From: CAIXQW01 sp046049675
GTDB taxonomy: Bacteria > Bacteroidota > Bacteroidia > Chitinophagales > Chitinophagaceae
Direction of reading: 5' to 3'
DNA length: 64,000 nucleotides
Assembly: GCA_046049675.1 (NCBI GenBank)
Contig: JBJORA010000055.1
Coordinates: 7,603-71,602, forward strand
Position numbers and translations under genes: made by a program. The notes under the pieces were generated by a model. The model had not been told where the DNA came from, did no database searches, and saw only the letters and a list, made by a program, of their open reading frames with translations. Of the stretch, positions 45,101-53,504 are shown piece by piece. Position 1 is the stretch's first letter, and each line of letters begins with the position of its first letter.

Positions 45101-45194
45101 TTCCTTCTGTCCAACCATTGGCACATAAATGCTCAATAATGGCAGTTTCAAAAGTCTGCTCTGTATGAATTTTATTCTTGTTTATTGTCTCCAT
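42183..45194 (-). CDS. hsdR: Type I restriction-modification system, endonuclease subunit (system 2)
   Basis: 1,003 residues. N-terminal nuclease region with LDLVLSLNGLPMATVELKNH (D...ExK), then the motor with Walker A QHSAGSGKSNTIAWLAYRL, DEAH in YAIVIDEAHSSQGGE, FAFTATPKAKT, and KYQTGFDQPLLHTMYVDKKL plus QTLSRLNRTCPGKE. A helical C-terminus that would contact HsdM ends in a low-complexity serine run. It cuts DNA far from the target after translocation. It overlaps the upstream Ntn-hydrolase gene by 23 bp and belongs to one tightly packed operon: hsdM, hsdS, Ntn hydrolase, hsdR. Confidence 0.95.
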   Translation of the reverse strand: METINKNKIHTEQTFETAIIEHLCANGWTEGTNMDFDRELAFGPKAVLAFVQATQPKEWDKLVQFYKGETESQFVKRLFKELDLRGMLDVIRHGITDSGVKFQLAYFQPDSQLNEETIRLYDLNRLTVTRQVKYSLKNENSLDLVLSLNGLPMATVELKNHFTGQDVTNAKNQFKYDRDPRELIFQFKKRALVHFTVDSDEVYITTKLDGDKTRFLPFNKGFNNGAGNPPSEGYRTSYLWESIWEKDSWMNILSRYLHLQIDEITIDGKLYKKEALIFPRYHQLQAVRRLSKHSLENGAGNNYLIQHSAGSGKSNTIAWLAYRLSSLHNAQDKRVFDSVIVITDRNVLDQQLQNTIYQFEHKQGVVEKIDKDSTQLAEAIKKGKDIIITTLQKFPFTLDKIKDLADKSYAIVIDEAHSSQGGEATKKMKELLAAKTLDEAERADEETEQTTDDFIREQVKARGPQKNISLFAFTATPKAKTIEVFGTKDESGKPKPFDLYSMKQAIEEGFILDVLKYYMTYKMFFRLNKAIEDDPLLNKKKASSAIGRFVSLHPHNLAQKTEVIIEHFRQVTMKKIGGRAKAMVVTGSRLHALRYYFEFKKYIKENNYQDIKPLVAFSGKVTETAFPDGVSEPQLNGFGEKELPAKFETDEYKILLVADKYQTGFDQPLLHTMYVDKKLSGVKAVQTLSRLNRTCPGKEDTFVLDFANEQDTIFQSFQPYYELTTLKENTDPNHLYDLKGRLDAAQVYQWSEVNAFAEVFFKKESHTARDQAKLYSWIDPAKDRFKAVEEPKQDEFKKALTSFVRVYSFLSQILPFQDVELEKLYAYGRLLLIKLPKTDYIERLKLDNDVALEYYRLQKMSENSITLEAKGEVPLNTTTEAGISGPKDERAKLSEIIDVLNDRFGTDFDKADKLFFDQIEEELFNDDTLKQQAMNNDIDNFKYGFEEVFIHKLIDRMDDNQKIFDKVMDSSDFKKTVQNWLLQKLYTRFNNAAPAASSSSSTL

Positions 45195-46326
45195 TATCTT
45201 CTTTTGATTTTATTTCGGGTTGTGCTTCTTCTTCAACCGCTGGAATTACATCTACTGCCATTGCATTTGCTCCAACCGCAAATTCTTCTGCCACCGCTTC
45301 AACCAATTCAGGACCTTCAAAATCTTCTTGCACAACTTCTTCTTGTTGGTCATTTATTCTTGGGTCTTGCAAATCATTTACAACACTGTTGTAAAAGCCG
45401 TGCTTCATTACTTCAAGCAATAACTTTCTTTCAGATTTTGAAAGGTTATTGGTCAATTTTCCGTTTGGATAGCATTTCTCCACAAACGAAACATAATCAC
45501 CAAACAAGGTTTCAGAAATTACATCAAGGTATTCAGGTAATGCCATTTCGTGAATAACCAAAGTGTCAGGGTCAATATATCTTACTTCGGGTTTTTCAAA
45601 CAGTCTATACTCTTTGCCTAAAAAATGCGGTTTCCCTTTTATACTTGGCCACATTACACCAAAAAATTCGTTGTGTCCGCTTTTGTAAACTTTGGCAATT
45701 TGTAAAGCACCTCTGATAGTTGAGAAATTTTCTTGGTCTCGGCTCATTATGGAAAGAACTTTTAGTGGTTCCATATCGGCTAAGTTGTCTGAATTGTCAC
45801 CTTCAAATTCTCTATTCAATAATTGCTTTGCTTCGTCTAAATGGTCGCCAATAAAAACAACTTGCTTTGATTTTTTTCTCAGGTCTGCAAGACTATCATT
45901 GAAAACAAATTTTTGTTCGGCAGGGTCATAAAAGATTTTGAACAAAACAAACTCTTGCAATTTCCAACTCCACCCTCCAAAAAGAAAATTGGCTTCTGCT
46001 CTTAACTGGTCAACTGGTTCTGAATTTTCCGTTATGAGATAAACCAACTCCGTAAAAAGTTCAGAAACAAAAAGGGCTAAATCGGAAATGTCTTTTGATT
46101 TGTCTTGAAATTCTTTGTTGTATTGAAGTGCAGAAATTAAGTTTAGTATTAGCGGATAGGCTCTGTCTGTTCTTCCTGCAAAGCAGATTAATGCGTCCTT
46201 TCTCGGCAGGTCAAAAAGTTTTATACCTGTTGGCCATCTCTCACCTGCACTCAAACAGCTATCTGTGGCGAATATCAATTCGTCATTATCTCCTGTTTTT
46301 CTTATCCAAGCGGTGCAAAGTGTCAT
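45172..46326 (-). CDS. Proteasome-beta-like Ntn hydrolase within the hsd operon
   Basis: 384 residues. The N-terminus reads MTLCTAWIRKTG...LIFATDSCLSAGE...TGIKLFDLPRKDALICFAGRTDR. Removing Met1 would expose Thr2 as nucleophile. Asp22 in ATDS and Lys36 in TGIKLF lie where the catalytic Asp17 and Lys33 sit in proteasome beta subunits and HslV, and the glycine in CFAG matches the Gly47 position. The next 220 residues are helix-rich and I see no other known domain. The last 60 residues are strongly acidic (VVQEDFEGPELVEAVAEEF, then AVEEEAQPEIKSKED). It starts 1 bp after hsdS and overlaps hsdR, so it is translated with the restriction genes. The peptidase role is inferred only from the N-terminus. 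Confidence 0.72.
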   Translation of the reverse strand: MTLCTAWIRKTGDNDELIFATDSCLSAGERWPTGIKLFDLPRKDALICFAGRTDRAYPLILNLISALQYNKEFQDKSKDISDLALFVSELFTELVYLITENSEPVDQLRAEANFLFGGWSWKLQEFVLFKIFYDPAEQKFVFNDSLADLRKKSKQVVFIGDHLDEAKQLLNREFEGDNSDNLADMEPLKVLSIMSRDQENFSTIRGALQIAKVYKSGHNEFFGVMWPSIKGKPHFLGKEYRLFEKPEVRYIDPDTLVIHEMALPEYLDVISETLFGDYVSFVEKCYPNGKLTNNLSKSERKLLLEVMKHGFYNSVVNDLQDPRINDQQEEVVQEDFEGPELVEAVAEEFAVGANAMAVDVIPAVEEEAQPEIKSKEDNGDNKQE

Positions 46327-46327
46327 A

Positions 46328-47653
46328 TCAATTCAATGTGATTTTACCTGTTACTACTTCGTTGATTAAAGAAGTTCGATACTCTTTTATTAGCTCTATT
46401 TCTTGTTCAATATGAAAAATCGTATTGTGAATTATGTTTACCTTTTCCTCAATATATTTTACTATGTTCACCATTTCCTCATCACTTGGTTTTGGTATTA
46501 CCAAATTCTCCAATTGTTCTTGACTAATCATTGGAACAGCTGTTGAAGCGTTTACCAATTGAATGAACGTGGTAAAATAATTTGAAGACAATAAGTAAAA
46601 TAAATATTTAGGGTTAATTAATAGACTCTTTAATATAACCATACTTGGATTTATTGTTGCCTCGCCTAAATCATCTTCAACAATAGCTACTTTGCCCAAA
46701 CTACCTCTTTGAACAACTAATATTTGTCCTTTTTCAACAAAAATTTCTGGACTTTCATAATACTTTTCCCAACTAATATACTCAGGGGAAGTTAGAGAAA
46801 TCTTATTATCTTGAATGTGTTTTGCACCTATAGTCAAGGCTCCTTCCCTTGCTGTGACAATATCTTGTTTACTGTAACCTTTAAATCCAACTCTACCTTG
46901 AACCTTAGAGACATATTTTATCTTTTTTATTTCCCAATGACTTGGAACATCACCTAACCACTTATCACCTGAAAACTTTGTTTCTGCATTATCATTTAAT
47001 CCTCTTATAACAGCTTTATATACGAGTGCAGTTTTTTCTTCCTTCAAACAATCTATCAATTTTTGCTTTTTAGAAATTAGATTATCTATTTCTACAATTT
47101 TTTGGTCAAGGTAGGCAGCAATTATGTGTTGAGTTTGGATAGGTGGAAGAATTACTCTTAAATTTTCAATTACGTTCATTCCGATATTGGGCTGAGTTCC
47201 AAACGACCAAAATATCTCAACTTGCTCTTTGAAATATAAACTTGATAAACTATGAAATAAAAATCTAGGTGTTACTTTATCATTGACTCTAACCAATGCT
47301 AACGGTGACCAAATATTAAAATCAATATCTGTTTCTACAATTGCAACCTTTCCTGTAGTTGAACCTGATTTTACAATAAAAATATCATCCCTTTTTGGCT
47401 TGCATTTTAATGAATAACTTTCGTCTAATTCTTTTGAAATATAACCTCTTACAAAATCAAAATTTATGCTACCGTCTTTCACCGCTTCTGCAGAAACAAA
47501 TGGAATACCATCTTCTATAAATGTTGGAGTTTCGTGAGGTCCGTCTGTGATTTTTGTTGAAACTAATCTTTTCAATGGCAAATGGGTATAATTAGACGGT
47601 ATTTTACCCAACCACTTCAACCCTGTTTCAATATATTCAATCTGCTTGCTCAT
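46328..47653 (-). CDS. hsdS: Type I restriction-modification system, specificity subunit (system 2)
   Basis: 441 residues. Starts MSKQIEYIETGLKWLGKIPSN. Two recognition domains are separated by helical spacers; the middle one reads LDQKIVEIDNLISKKQKLIDCLKEEKTALV and the last ends in EYRTSLINEVVTGKI, both typical of HsdS. Unlike system 1 the two recognition halves differ (DGPHETPTFIEDGIPFVSAE versus SKQDIVTAREGALTIGAKHI), so the target is probably asymmetric. It overlaps hsdM by one base (TAATG) and is followed after 1 bp by the Ntn-hydrolase gene. Confidence 0.94.
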   Translation of the reverse strand: MSKQIEYIETGLKWLGKIPSNYTHLPLKRLVSTKITDGPHETPTFIEDGIPFVSAEAVKDGSINFDFVRGYISKELDESYSLKCKPKRDDIFIVKSGSTTGKVAIVETDIDFNIWSPLALVRVNDKVTPRFLFHSLSSLYFKEQVEIFWSFGTQPNIGMNVIENLRVILPPIQTQHIIAAYLDQKIVEIDNLISKKQKLIDCLKEEKTALVYKAVIRGLNDNAETKFSGDKWLGDVPSHWEIKKIKYVSKVQGRVGFKGYSKQDIVTAREGALTIGAKHIQDNKISLTSPEYISWEKYYESPEIFVEKGQILVVQRGSLGKVAIVEDDLGEATINPSMVILKSLLINPKYLFYLLSSNYFTTFIQLVNASTAVPMISQEQLENLVIPKPSDEEMVNIVKYIEEKVNIIHNTIFHIEQEIELIKEYRTSLINEVVTGKITLN

Positions 47654-49620
47654 TACTTTATTACAGTTTGAATTAAACCTTCGGTTTCTTCTTCTAACCT
47701 CATAATGTCTTGTCGAATTTCTTCCAAAGAACGAAGCGGTTTAAACTCGTAGAAGTATTTAGTCATATTGATTTCGTAGCCAACTTTTGTTTTGCTGTGG
47801 TCAATCCAAGCATCAGGTACGTGTGGCAATACTTCACGTTCAAAATATTCTTCAATGCTTTCTTTGAAAGGAACATTTTCATTATCTCGTAAATCGGGGT
47901 CTGCTATTTGACTTTCTCCACTACAAACTATTTCAGCTTGTGGGTCTTTGTAGCAAAAATTAGCAAGTATTTTTCTAGCTTCTGCTTTTGATAAATGAGC
48001 AATATTGTCTTGTACATAATGTCCCCATAACGTTTGACATTCATTAAAGTTTAAGTAAACTTTTTCAGGAAAACATTCTATAATTTCATCACGATAAATA
48101 AATTCTGGTTCATTATCATTTTTTAGTAAATACTCACCATCAAATTTTAATTCTAAACGATAACGCAATGGTCTTTCAACTGTAATTCGGTGATAGGCAA
48201 AATCATCGTTATCAAAAACTTTACAAACTATGCTCTCTTCAAACTCACCGTAAATTTGGGTGATTTCTTCAATTTGTTCAGGTGAAATGAATTTGCGTTT
48301 GCTACCTAAACTTCTTACGCTGTCTTTTGAACTGCCATCTTTGAAATATGAAGTACCATTAATCAATTGAACTTTACCTTTTCTATTTCCACTTTTACGG
48401 TTTGTTACAATCCACAAGTAAGTGCTTATGCCTGTGTTGTAAAACAATTGGTCGGGTAAAGCAATAATGGTTTCTAAATAATCTTTTTCAATTATCCATT
48501 TTCTTATTTCACTTTCTCCGCTTCCTGCACCGCCATTAAAAAGTGGGCTACCATTGAAAATAATTCCTATTCTTGTTCCTGTGGCTTCGTCCTTCATTTT
48601 GCTCATCATATGCAAAAGAAAAAGAAAAGAACCATCATTAATTCTTGGTAGTCCTGGTCCAAAACGCCCTGCAAAACCTAATTTTTCATATTCGGCTTTA
48701 ATTATTTTTTCTTCCTTTTTCCATTCTACACCAAAAGGCGGATTGGAAAGCATATAATCAAAGTTTTCTTTTTCAAGTCCGTCAGTTGTAAAAGTGTTGC
48801 CAAACTTTATTTGTGTTGGGTTTTGTCCTTTTATCAGCATTTCAGATTTGCAGATTGCATAACTTTCAGGATTTATTTCTTGTCCGAAAAGTTCCAATCT
48901 TGCTTTTTCGTTCATCTCCTTCAATTTCATTTCGGCTACCGAAAGCATACCACCTGTTCCACAAGCTGGGTCGTACATTGTTCTTACAATTCCTTCTTTT
49001 GTAAGGGCTTTGCTATCTTCCACAAAAAGAATGTTTACCATCAATTCAATAATTTCTCGTGGTGTAAAGTGTTCTCCTGCTGTTTCGTTGCTGGCTTCGG
49101 CAAATTTTCTAATCAAATGTTCAAACACATAACCCATTCCAAGAGTGTCAAGGTCTTTATAAGATTTTTCAGAAAACTGTTTGGTAACTTCAAACAATAA
49201 ATTGCCCTCGTCCAATTTGGCAATCTGCTTGTCAAACTCGAAGTATTCAAAAATCTCTCGTCCTTGAATAGAAAAGCCGTTAATGTAATTCCTCAAATTC
49301 GGTTGCAGATTGGTGGCGTCAGCCACCAACTTTTTCAACGTGTATTTGCTTCTGTTATGGAAACGATATTTGCTTAACTTATTTAGTTTTAATTCTTTTA
49401 GTTCAACATAGTTTTTTGTTTTGGCTTTGTCGTCTTTTTCTAATTTGTTCAGGATTTCCGCTTCCGCTAAAACAGCATCTTTGCTTGGTTCAAGCAATTC
49501 GTCCAATCGTCTTAAAATAGTGAAAGGCAAAATCACTTTACCATAGTCGTGTTGTTTATAGTAACCTCTAAGCAGGTTTGCTATACTCCAAATGTCGTTT
49601 GCTCTTTCTTGAAAATTCAT
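47653..49620 (-). CDS. hsdM: Type I restriction-modification system, methyltransferase subunit (system 2)
   Basis: 655 residues from the ATG at 49620 (NFQERANDIWSIANLLRG is the family start; the TTG seven codons upstream is rejected). Core motifs: SAM-binding YDPACGTGGMLSVAEMKL near residue 215, and catalytic NPPFGVEWKKEE. RNDGSFLFLL-like segment (RINDGSFLFLLHMMSK) follows. It is about 140 residues longer than system 1 HsdM, with a C-terminal extension ending RLEEETEGLIQTVIK. It is the first gene of the minus-strand operon. Confidence 0.95.
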   Translation of the reverse strand: MNFQERANDIWSIANLLRGYYKQHDYGKVILPFTILRRLDELLEPSKDAVLAEAEILNKLEKDDKAKTKNYVELKELKLNKLSKYRFHNRSKYTLKKLVADATNLQPNLRNYINGFSIQGREIFEYFEFDKQIAKLDEGNLLFEVTKQFSEKSYKDLDTLGMGYVFEHLIRKFAEASNETAGEHFTPREIIELMVNILFVEDSKALTKEGIVRTMYDPACGTGGMLSVAEMKLKEMNEKARLELFGQEINPESYAICKSEMLIKGQNPTQIKFGNTFTTDGLEKENFDYMLSNPPFGVEWKKEEKIIKAEYEKLGFAGRFGPGLPRINDGSFLFLLHMMSKMKDEATGTRIGIIFNGSPLFNGGAGSGESEIRKWIIEKDYLETIIALPDQLFYNTGISTYLWIVTNRKSGNRKGKVQLINGTSYFKDGSSKDSVRSLGSKRKFISPEQIEEITQIYGEFEESIVCKVFDNDDFAYHRITVERPLRYRLELKFDGEYLLKNDNEPEFIYRDEIIECFPEKVYLNFNECQTLWGHYVQDNIAHLSKAEARKILANFCYKDPQAEIVCSGESQIADPDLRDNENVPFKESIEEYFEREVLPHVPDAWIDHSKTKVGYEINMTKYFYEFKPLRSLEEIRQDIMRLEEETEGLIQTVIK

Positions 49621-49966
49621 CTTCGTGTCAATTACCAACAAGTATAAATTTGTTGCCCCGCAAATTTATAAGTATTACGCGATTTCTAGCTACAATATGA
49701 TTAATTCTGTCGTGCCAGCAGCAAACTTGTGAGTCCGCTTTTAAAAGAACTTGGTAATTGGCATAATAAGTCCTGATAACAAGTACTAAGTAGCCAAAAA
49801 ATGTAACCAAAGCCTTGGCTATATACCTGAGAAGCTGGCCAGTTAAATTTCTTCAACCACCCCATTCGGTGCAACGGTGCTGCTAGTAAATAGCGACGCA
49901 CAAAATGCATAATACTAAGCTCAGCGAAAATAGTTATTACTTTTTCAAGCTTTTAGGCTCTTTGTA
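49621..49966. other. Gap upstream of R-M system 2
   Basis: About 345 bp without a convincing gene; short open frames here have no recognisable features. It should contain the promoter of the hsd operon on the minus strand and the end of the DUF6161-like gene's transcript. I found no operator palindrome or integration repeat. Confidence 0.35.
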
Positions 49967-51220
49967 CTATTTAGATATTATTTTTCCAATGGCTTCGCTA
50001 GGCATTGTAGGGGAAGAATCTTCTTTTAGCAAGCCAGTTTCAGCTCTGCTAAATAAAGATTGCATTATTAATTGTCTATCTCGTTCATCCACTTTACTGT
50101 CTTTTAATAATGCCAAGTAAAAATATGTAAGTGTATGTCGTTCTTCGCAATCTCGTGCTAGGTGAAAAGAACTAAACATAACTTTTGTAACTGCCCTAAT
50201 ACAAAATGCGATGAATGAAATAAGTGTGATGTACACAATAGCCCATCTTATGGATGCGCTCTTATCATTTCCAAACCAGCTCAGGTAAATTTGTTCTGGC
50301 GCAGCCCATAGAATTTTACCGAGGGAAATGCTCGCTAGCAAAACAAGTGCAATTAAAACACTTAGTGCAAGCCAGCCTTGCTTTTTTAATTCTTGGGCAC
50401 GAGTCTTCCAATACAGGGCAGGCTCCTCAAGTTTCAACTTTACACTATACGTATTTTCTAATTCAGAAATTTTTTTGATTGTAGGTTGATACCATTTCTG
50501 CCACTGCTCCGTTTGCGTATCTGCAAACCAAGTAGTAAAATCAAGGTCCTTTTGGTCTCGTAGATTATCAATTTTTTTTGCATAGTCATCAAATTTGGCG
50601 TTAGCTGCAGTTAAATGCTGTGTCAAAAGCGCTTCAGAGGTATTCAAATAAGTTTGAAAATCTGCCAATGCGTTATTAACGGCTTCGCTGCCTACATTTT
50701 GCCTGTCTACATTTGCAAGATTGCTATTAAACATGAAATCATATACTAATAGTCCACCAAGAAAGTGATCTTTATAATTCGCATTAAAATTATTGCCAAC
50801 TACACAATTAAATGCTCCTTGAAAGTAGCTAGGTTTGTTTTTATGTATATGCAACAAGAACTCCACTTCAGGCCTATCATATGGTAAAGGGTACTTTCGC
50901 TTATGCTGCATCAGCTCCTTTACTGTTTGCCAGTAATGTGCTAAGTTACCAATCTGGTTATTATCGTAATTAATAATGAAGGCAACTATTTGATCTCTAA
51001 TTCCGGTGAAGTAGTTTTTCGACTCCACAAGCTCCATCGGCAGGTCTGTATGCTTTGCCCAGCCTGCAATTTGCTGATTAAGATATTCGTAGATTGCTGA
51101 AACACCAGTTAACGGTATCACTGTATTTACGTAGCTAAAATCAAAGGTTTCGGTAACAGATGAGTACCATTGCGCGTTACTAGAAGCTGCAATTTTTAAT
51201 TTAAGTTCATTATTTGTCAT
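49967..51220 (-). CDS. DUF6161-like membrane protein
   Basis: 417 residues from the ATG at 51220; the TTG eleven codons earlier is less likely. A long helical, Asn- and Gln-rich N-terminal half with coiled-coil segments is followed by two membrane helices (GWLALSVLIALVLLASISLG and IRWAIVYITLISFIAFCIRA). The C-terminus has SSFHLARDCEERHTLTYFYLALL, QSLFSRAETGLL and SSPTMP, the motif set I associate from memory with DUF6161. Its role is unknown. It lies 346 bp upstream of hsdM on the same strand, so a functional link to system 2 is possible but unproven. Confidence 0.65.
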   Translation of the reverse strand: MTNNELKLKIAASSNAQWYSSVTETFDFSYVNTVIPLTGVSAIYEYLNQQIAGWAKHTDLPMELVESKNYFTGIRDQIVAFIINYDNNQIGNLAHYWQTVKELMQHKRKYPLPYDRPEVEFLLHIHKNKPSYFQGAFNCVVGNNFNANYKDHFLGGLLVYDFMFNSNLANVDRQNVGSEAVNNALADFQTYLNTSEALLTQHLTAANAKFDDYAKKIDNLRDQKDLDFTTWFADTQTEQWQKWYQPTIKKISELENTYSVKLKLEEPALYWKTRAQELKKQGWLALSVLIALVLLASISLGKILWAAPEQIYLSWFGNDKSASIRWAIVYITLISFIAFCIRAVTKVMFSSFHLARDCEERHTLTYFYLALLKDSKVDERDRQLIMQSLFSRAETGLLKEDSSPTMPSEAIGKIISK

Positions 51221-51476
51221 CAAAGTCTTACTATTGTTAGAATTTAGGTGCAATTGCTATAACCACAATAATAAGCGGCTGCTTGCGTACAACCAAGTCT
51301 TTAACAAAAATGCCCTATGCATCGCAATCTTCTTCGCTACGCTTAAAAACATAGCTTTTCATCATGGTTGGCATATAGCTGCTCCAAGTTAATATATTGT
51401 AGAAAAAGTGTAGGTCTTTTAGGCTGCATTTTTAGCTATGTGTCACCCAAATTTGTATCGGCAAGCAAACTGCGCC

Positions 51477-52097
51477 TCACATCAACGCCCCCTTATACCC
51501 CCAATAATACTCCGCTATCAACCCCGCCTTATCAAGCCCATTAATGATGCGGCGTGCATTGAGCGGGTCTTCTGTTTTGGCATTAAAATACTGTTCCAAG
51601 TTGCGACCTGTGAAGTCGCCACGGAGACTGGCGCCTTTGCACATACCTTCAAACATAATACGGGCAGCGATATCGGGTTGGAGTGCGAGTTCTGGGTGCT
51701 TGAGTAAATCTATACCGAGGAGGCGGCCCATTAGTTCGTAGTTTTCGTACCAAGTGAGTTGAACATAGCCACGGCCGTAATACAGTTTGTTGGGCCAGGT
51801 ATAAGATTGGCCACTTTGCTTGATGCGCTTACCGTAGCGTCGGCCTCTGCCTCTGCCGTATTCTTCTATGGGCTGCATGGTTTTGGCGCATTCGTGATGC
51901 ACCGTAGCGAGCATATAGGCCAGGTGGCGTAAGTCCTGGAGGCTAGCTTGGGCTTCCCACTCATCTAAAATATAATTAAGCCCTTGCACTTGGCTATCAC
52001 TTAGTTTGCGTAAGCCTAAGGCTGGCGTGTTGCGTATGGTGCTAAAGAATTTTGTGCGGTTGATTTGCTTTGGATTTTGGCTTTTTGTTGTTGACAT
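51477..52097 (-). CDS. GH19-like chitinase/lysozyme (endolysin-type)
   Basis: 206 residues, no signal peptide. HLAYMLATVHHECAKTMQPIEEYG contains the catalytic Glu of the GH19 fold and LYYGRGYVQLTWYENYELMGRLL is the substrate-binding signature common to GH19 chitinases and phage lysozymes. C-terminal part FTGRNLEQYFNAKTEDPLNARRIING is also typical. It likely cleaves the glycan of peptidoglycan or chitin-like polymers. Without a secretion signal it may be a prophage remnant or export by another route; no phage genes surround it. Confidence 0.85.
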   Translation of the reverse strand: MSTTKSQNPKQINRTKFFSTIRNTPALGLRKLSDSQVQGLNYILDEWEAQASLQDLRHLAYMLATVHHECAKTMQPIEEYGRGRGRRYGKRIKQSGQSYTWPNKLYYGRGYVQLTWYENYELMGRLLGIDLLKHPELALQPDIAARIMFEGMCKGASLRGDFTGRNLEQYFNAKTEDPLNARRIINGLDKAGLIAEYYWGYKGALM

Positions 52098-52245
52098 AAT
52101 TAGTTAATTGAAAATTCAGTTAATTGAAAATTGATAATTGAAAATGAAAAATTCAGCCAATGGACAATTCTTCTAATGGATAATTGATAATGGATAATGG
52201 ACAATTCAGCCAATGGATAGTGGATAATTGATAATGGAAAATTTG
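52098..52245. repeat. AATTGATAATGGA-type imperfect repeats
   Basis: Irregular copies of CAGTTAATTGAAAATT, ATTGATAATGGA and CAGCCAATGGA follow one another with mismatches. The DNA is AT-rich with no gene. This kind of low-complexity intergenic repeat is common in Bacteroidota. Confidence 0.65.
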
Positions 52246-52300
52246 TCAAGTCCTAAAAATATAAAGTTTAGAAAAGCAGCAGTAACAGCACAACAACTCA

Positions 52301-52405
52301 ACAATACAACAATTGAACAATACAACAATGTAACAATTGAACAATACAACAATTCAACAAAGTAACAATTTAACAATGTAACAATGTAACAATTCAACAA
52401 TGTAG
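52301..52405. repeat. 8-bp tandem repeat ACAATnnA
   Basis: About 13 units with the spacing of ACAAT kept at mostly 8 bp (ACAATACA, ACAATTGA, ACAATGTA and similar). The period is not a multiple of three, so the open frame that crosses it is an artefact. The block lies between the GH19-like gene and the patatin gene. Confidence 0.7.
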
Positions 52406-52448
52406 CAACAGAACTATTTGTCAACGATAACCACTTATTGGTAGGCGT

Positions 52449-53504
52449 TTAATACGACAGTTCTGTGCCTCCTTCCACCAACACCTTAGCCACACTCCTC
52501 AGCGTAGCCTCGTGCATCGTTAGCGTATTTTCTGCTACTGCTTTTAAGCTCTCTATATTAGCAGCAGATATATTATCGAAGCGGGCATCTACTTGGCCTA
52601 TCACGCGCAAGTCGGCATCTATGCGCACGTAGCGTGTGCTGTTTTTGCCATGTGCTGCATCAAAGAGGGCACGCATTTGATAGTCGGTGGTGTCGGCAAC
52701 GCCACTCATAATCATATCTATTAAATGCGGTATCATTAACATCGTTGGGGCATCACGTAGTGCTTGGTAATCTATGGCTTCGCGGTAAGTACCTGTGCCT
52801 AGGCTTAGCATAAACATGTCTGCTGCTGTGGGTGCATCTTTGGCTTTACGTACTTCGGCATAGGCGCATAAGGCAGGATTGTTGGCAAAGATGCCGCCGT
52901 CAATTAAAGGATAACAAGTTTGTGCGTGGCTAAGCGAGCTAATAAGCGCTGGCTCAAAATAAGTGGGCGCTGCCGCGGTAGCACGACAAACATCGCGCAC
53001 ATAAAAATTCTTGCGATTGCTTTGTGCAGCTGTATGCTGTGTAAAAAAATGAGGCCGCCTGCTATCTATATTATATGCTGTAATAAGCGAGGGCTTGCTT
53101 AGCTGCCTTAATTCAATATCGCCAAATTGTTTGGCTAGTAATTGCTCTAGCGGTTCTGCATTATAAATTTCGTCGGTAAAGCCAATCTTAAGACTGTGGC
53201 TAAACACACTAAGCAAGGCACGTAGTACACTATGCTTTGGTACAAAAATACTCTGCCCGTGGGCTACATATAAATCAAAGGCGTCGCGCGCTGTAAAACG
53301 GTAATTATTGTGGTTGGGCGGCGCTAGCAATAAGCAGCTAATAATACCACCTGTACTGGTGCCTGCTACAAAGTCGAAGTAGTCGGCAAGTCGTGCTTGC
53401 TTATTATTGCTAAGCGTCTGTAATTCTTCTTCTAAAAAACTTAGCAAGTAGGCAGGCACTATACCACGAATACCACCGCCATCTATACTTAATATGCGTA
53501 TCAT
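52449..53504 (-). CDS. Patatin-like phospholipase
   Basis: 351 residues. SIDGGGIRGIVPAYLLSFLE at the N-terminus forms the oxyanion hole, FVAGTSTGGIISCLLLAP contains the GTSTGG nucleophile serine near residue 52, and LIDGGIFANNPALCAYAE holds the catalytic Asp in DGG. It hydrolyses acyl chains of phospholipids. No nucleotidyltransferase (CD-NTase) gene is next to it, so there is no evidence that it is a CBASS effector. No signal peptide. It is on the same strand as the hypothetical gene upstream, 144 bp away. Confidence 0.92.
   Translation of the reverse strand: MIRILSIDGGGIRGIVPAYLLSFLEEELQTLSNNKQARLADYFDFVAGTSTGGIISCLLLAPPNHNNYRFTARDAFDLYVAHGQSIFVPKHSVLRALLSVFSHSLKIGFTDEIYNAEPLEQLLAKQFGDIELRQLSKPSLITAYNIDSRRPHFFTQHTAAQSNRKNFYVRDVCRATAAAPTYFEPALISSLSHAQTCYPLIDGGIFANNPALCAYAEVRKAKDAPTAADMFMLSLGTGTYREAIDYQALRDAPTMLMIPHLIDMIMSGVADTTDYQMRALFDAAHGKNSTRYVRIDADLRVIGQVDARFDNISAANIESLKAVAENTLTMHEATLRSVAKVLVEGGTELSY

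Noticed and set aside
45129..46415. Several plus-strand open frames across system 2
   Set aside because: They lie antisense to hsdR, the Ntn-hydrolase gene and hsdS, whose protein motifs are clear on the minus strand.
51477..52097. Prophage based on the GH19-like lysozyme
   Set aside because: No capsid, tail, terminase, integrase or holin gene is near it, so a prophage is not supported.
52206..52424. Open frame on the minus strand (LLNCYIVT-like repeats)
   Set aside because: It is created by the 8-bp tandem repeat read in three frames. No signal, domain or start context supports it.
52449..53504. CBASS patatin effector
   Set aside because: Patatin motifs are clear, but no CD-NTase, Cap2/Cap3 or HORMA gene is adjacent. 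The evidence supports only a patatin-like phospholipase.
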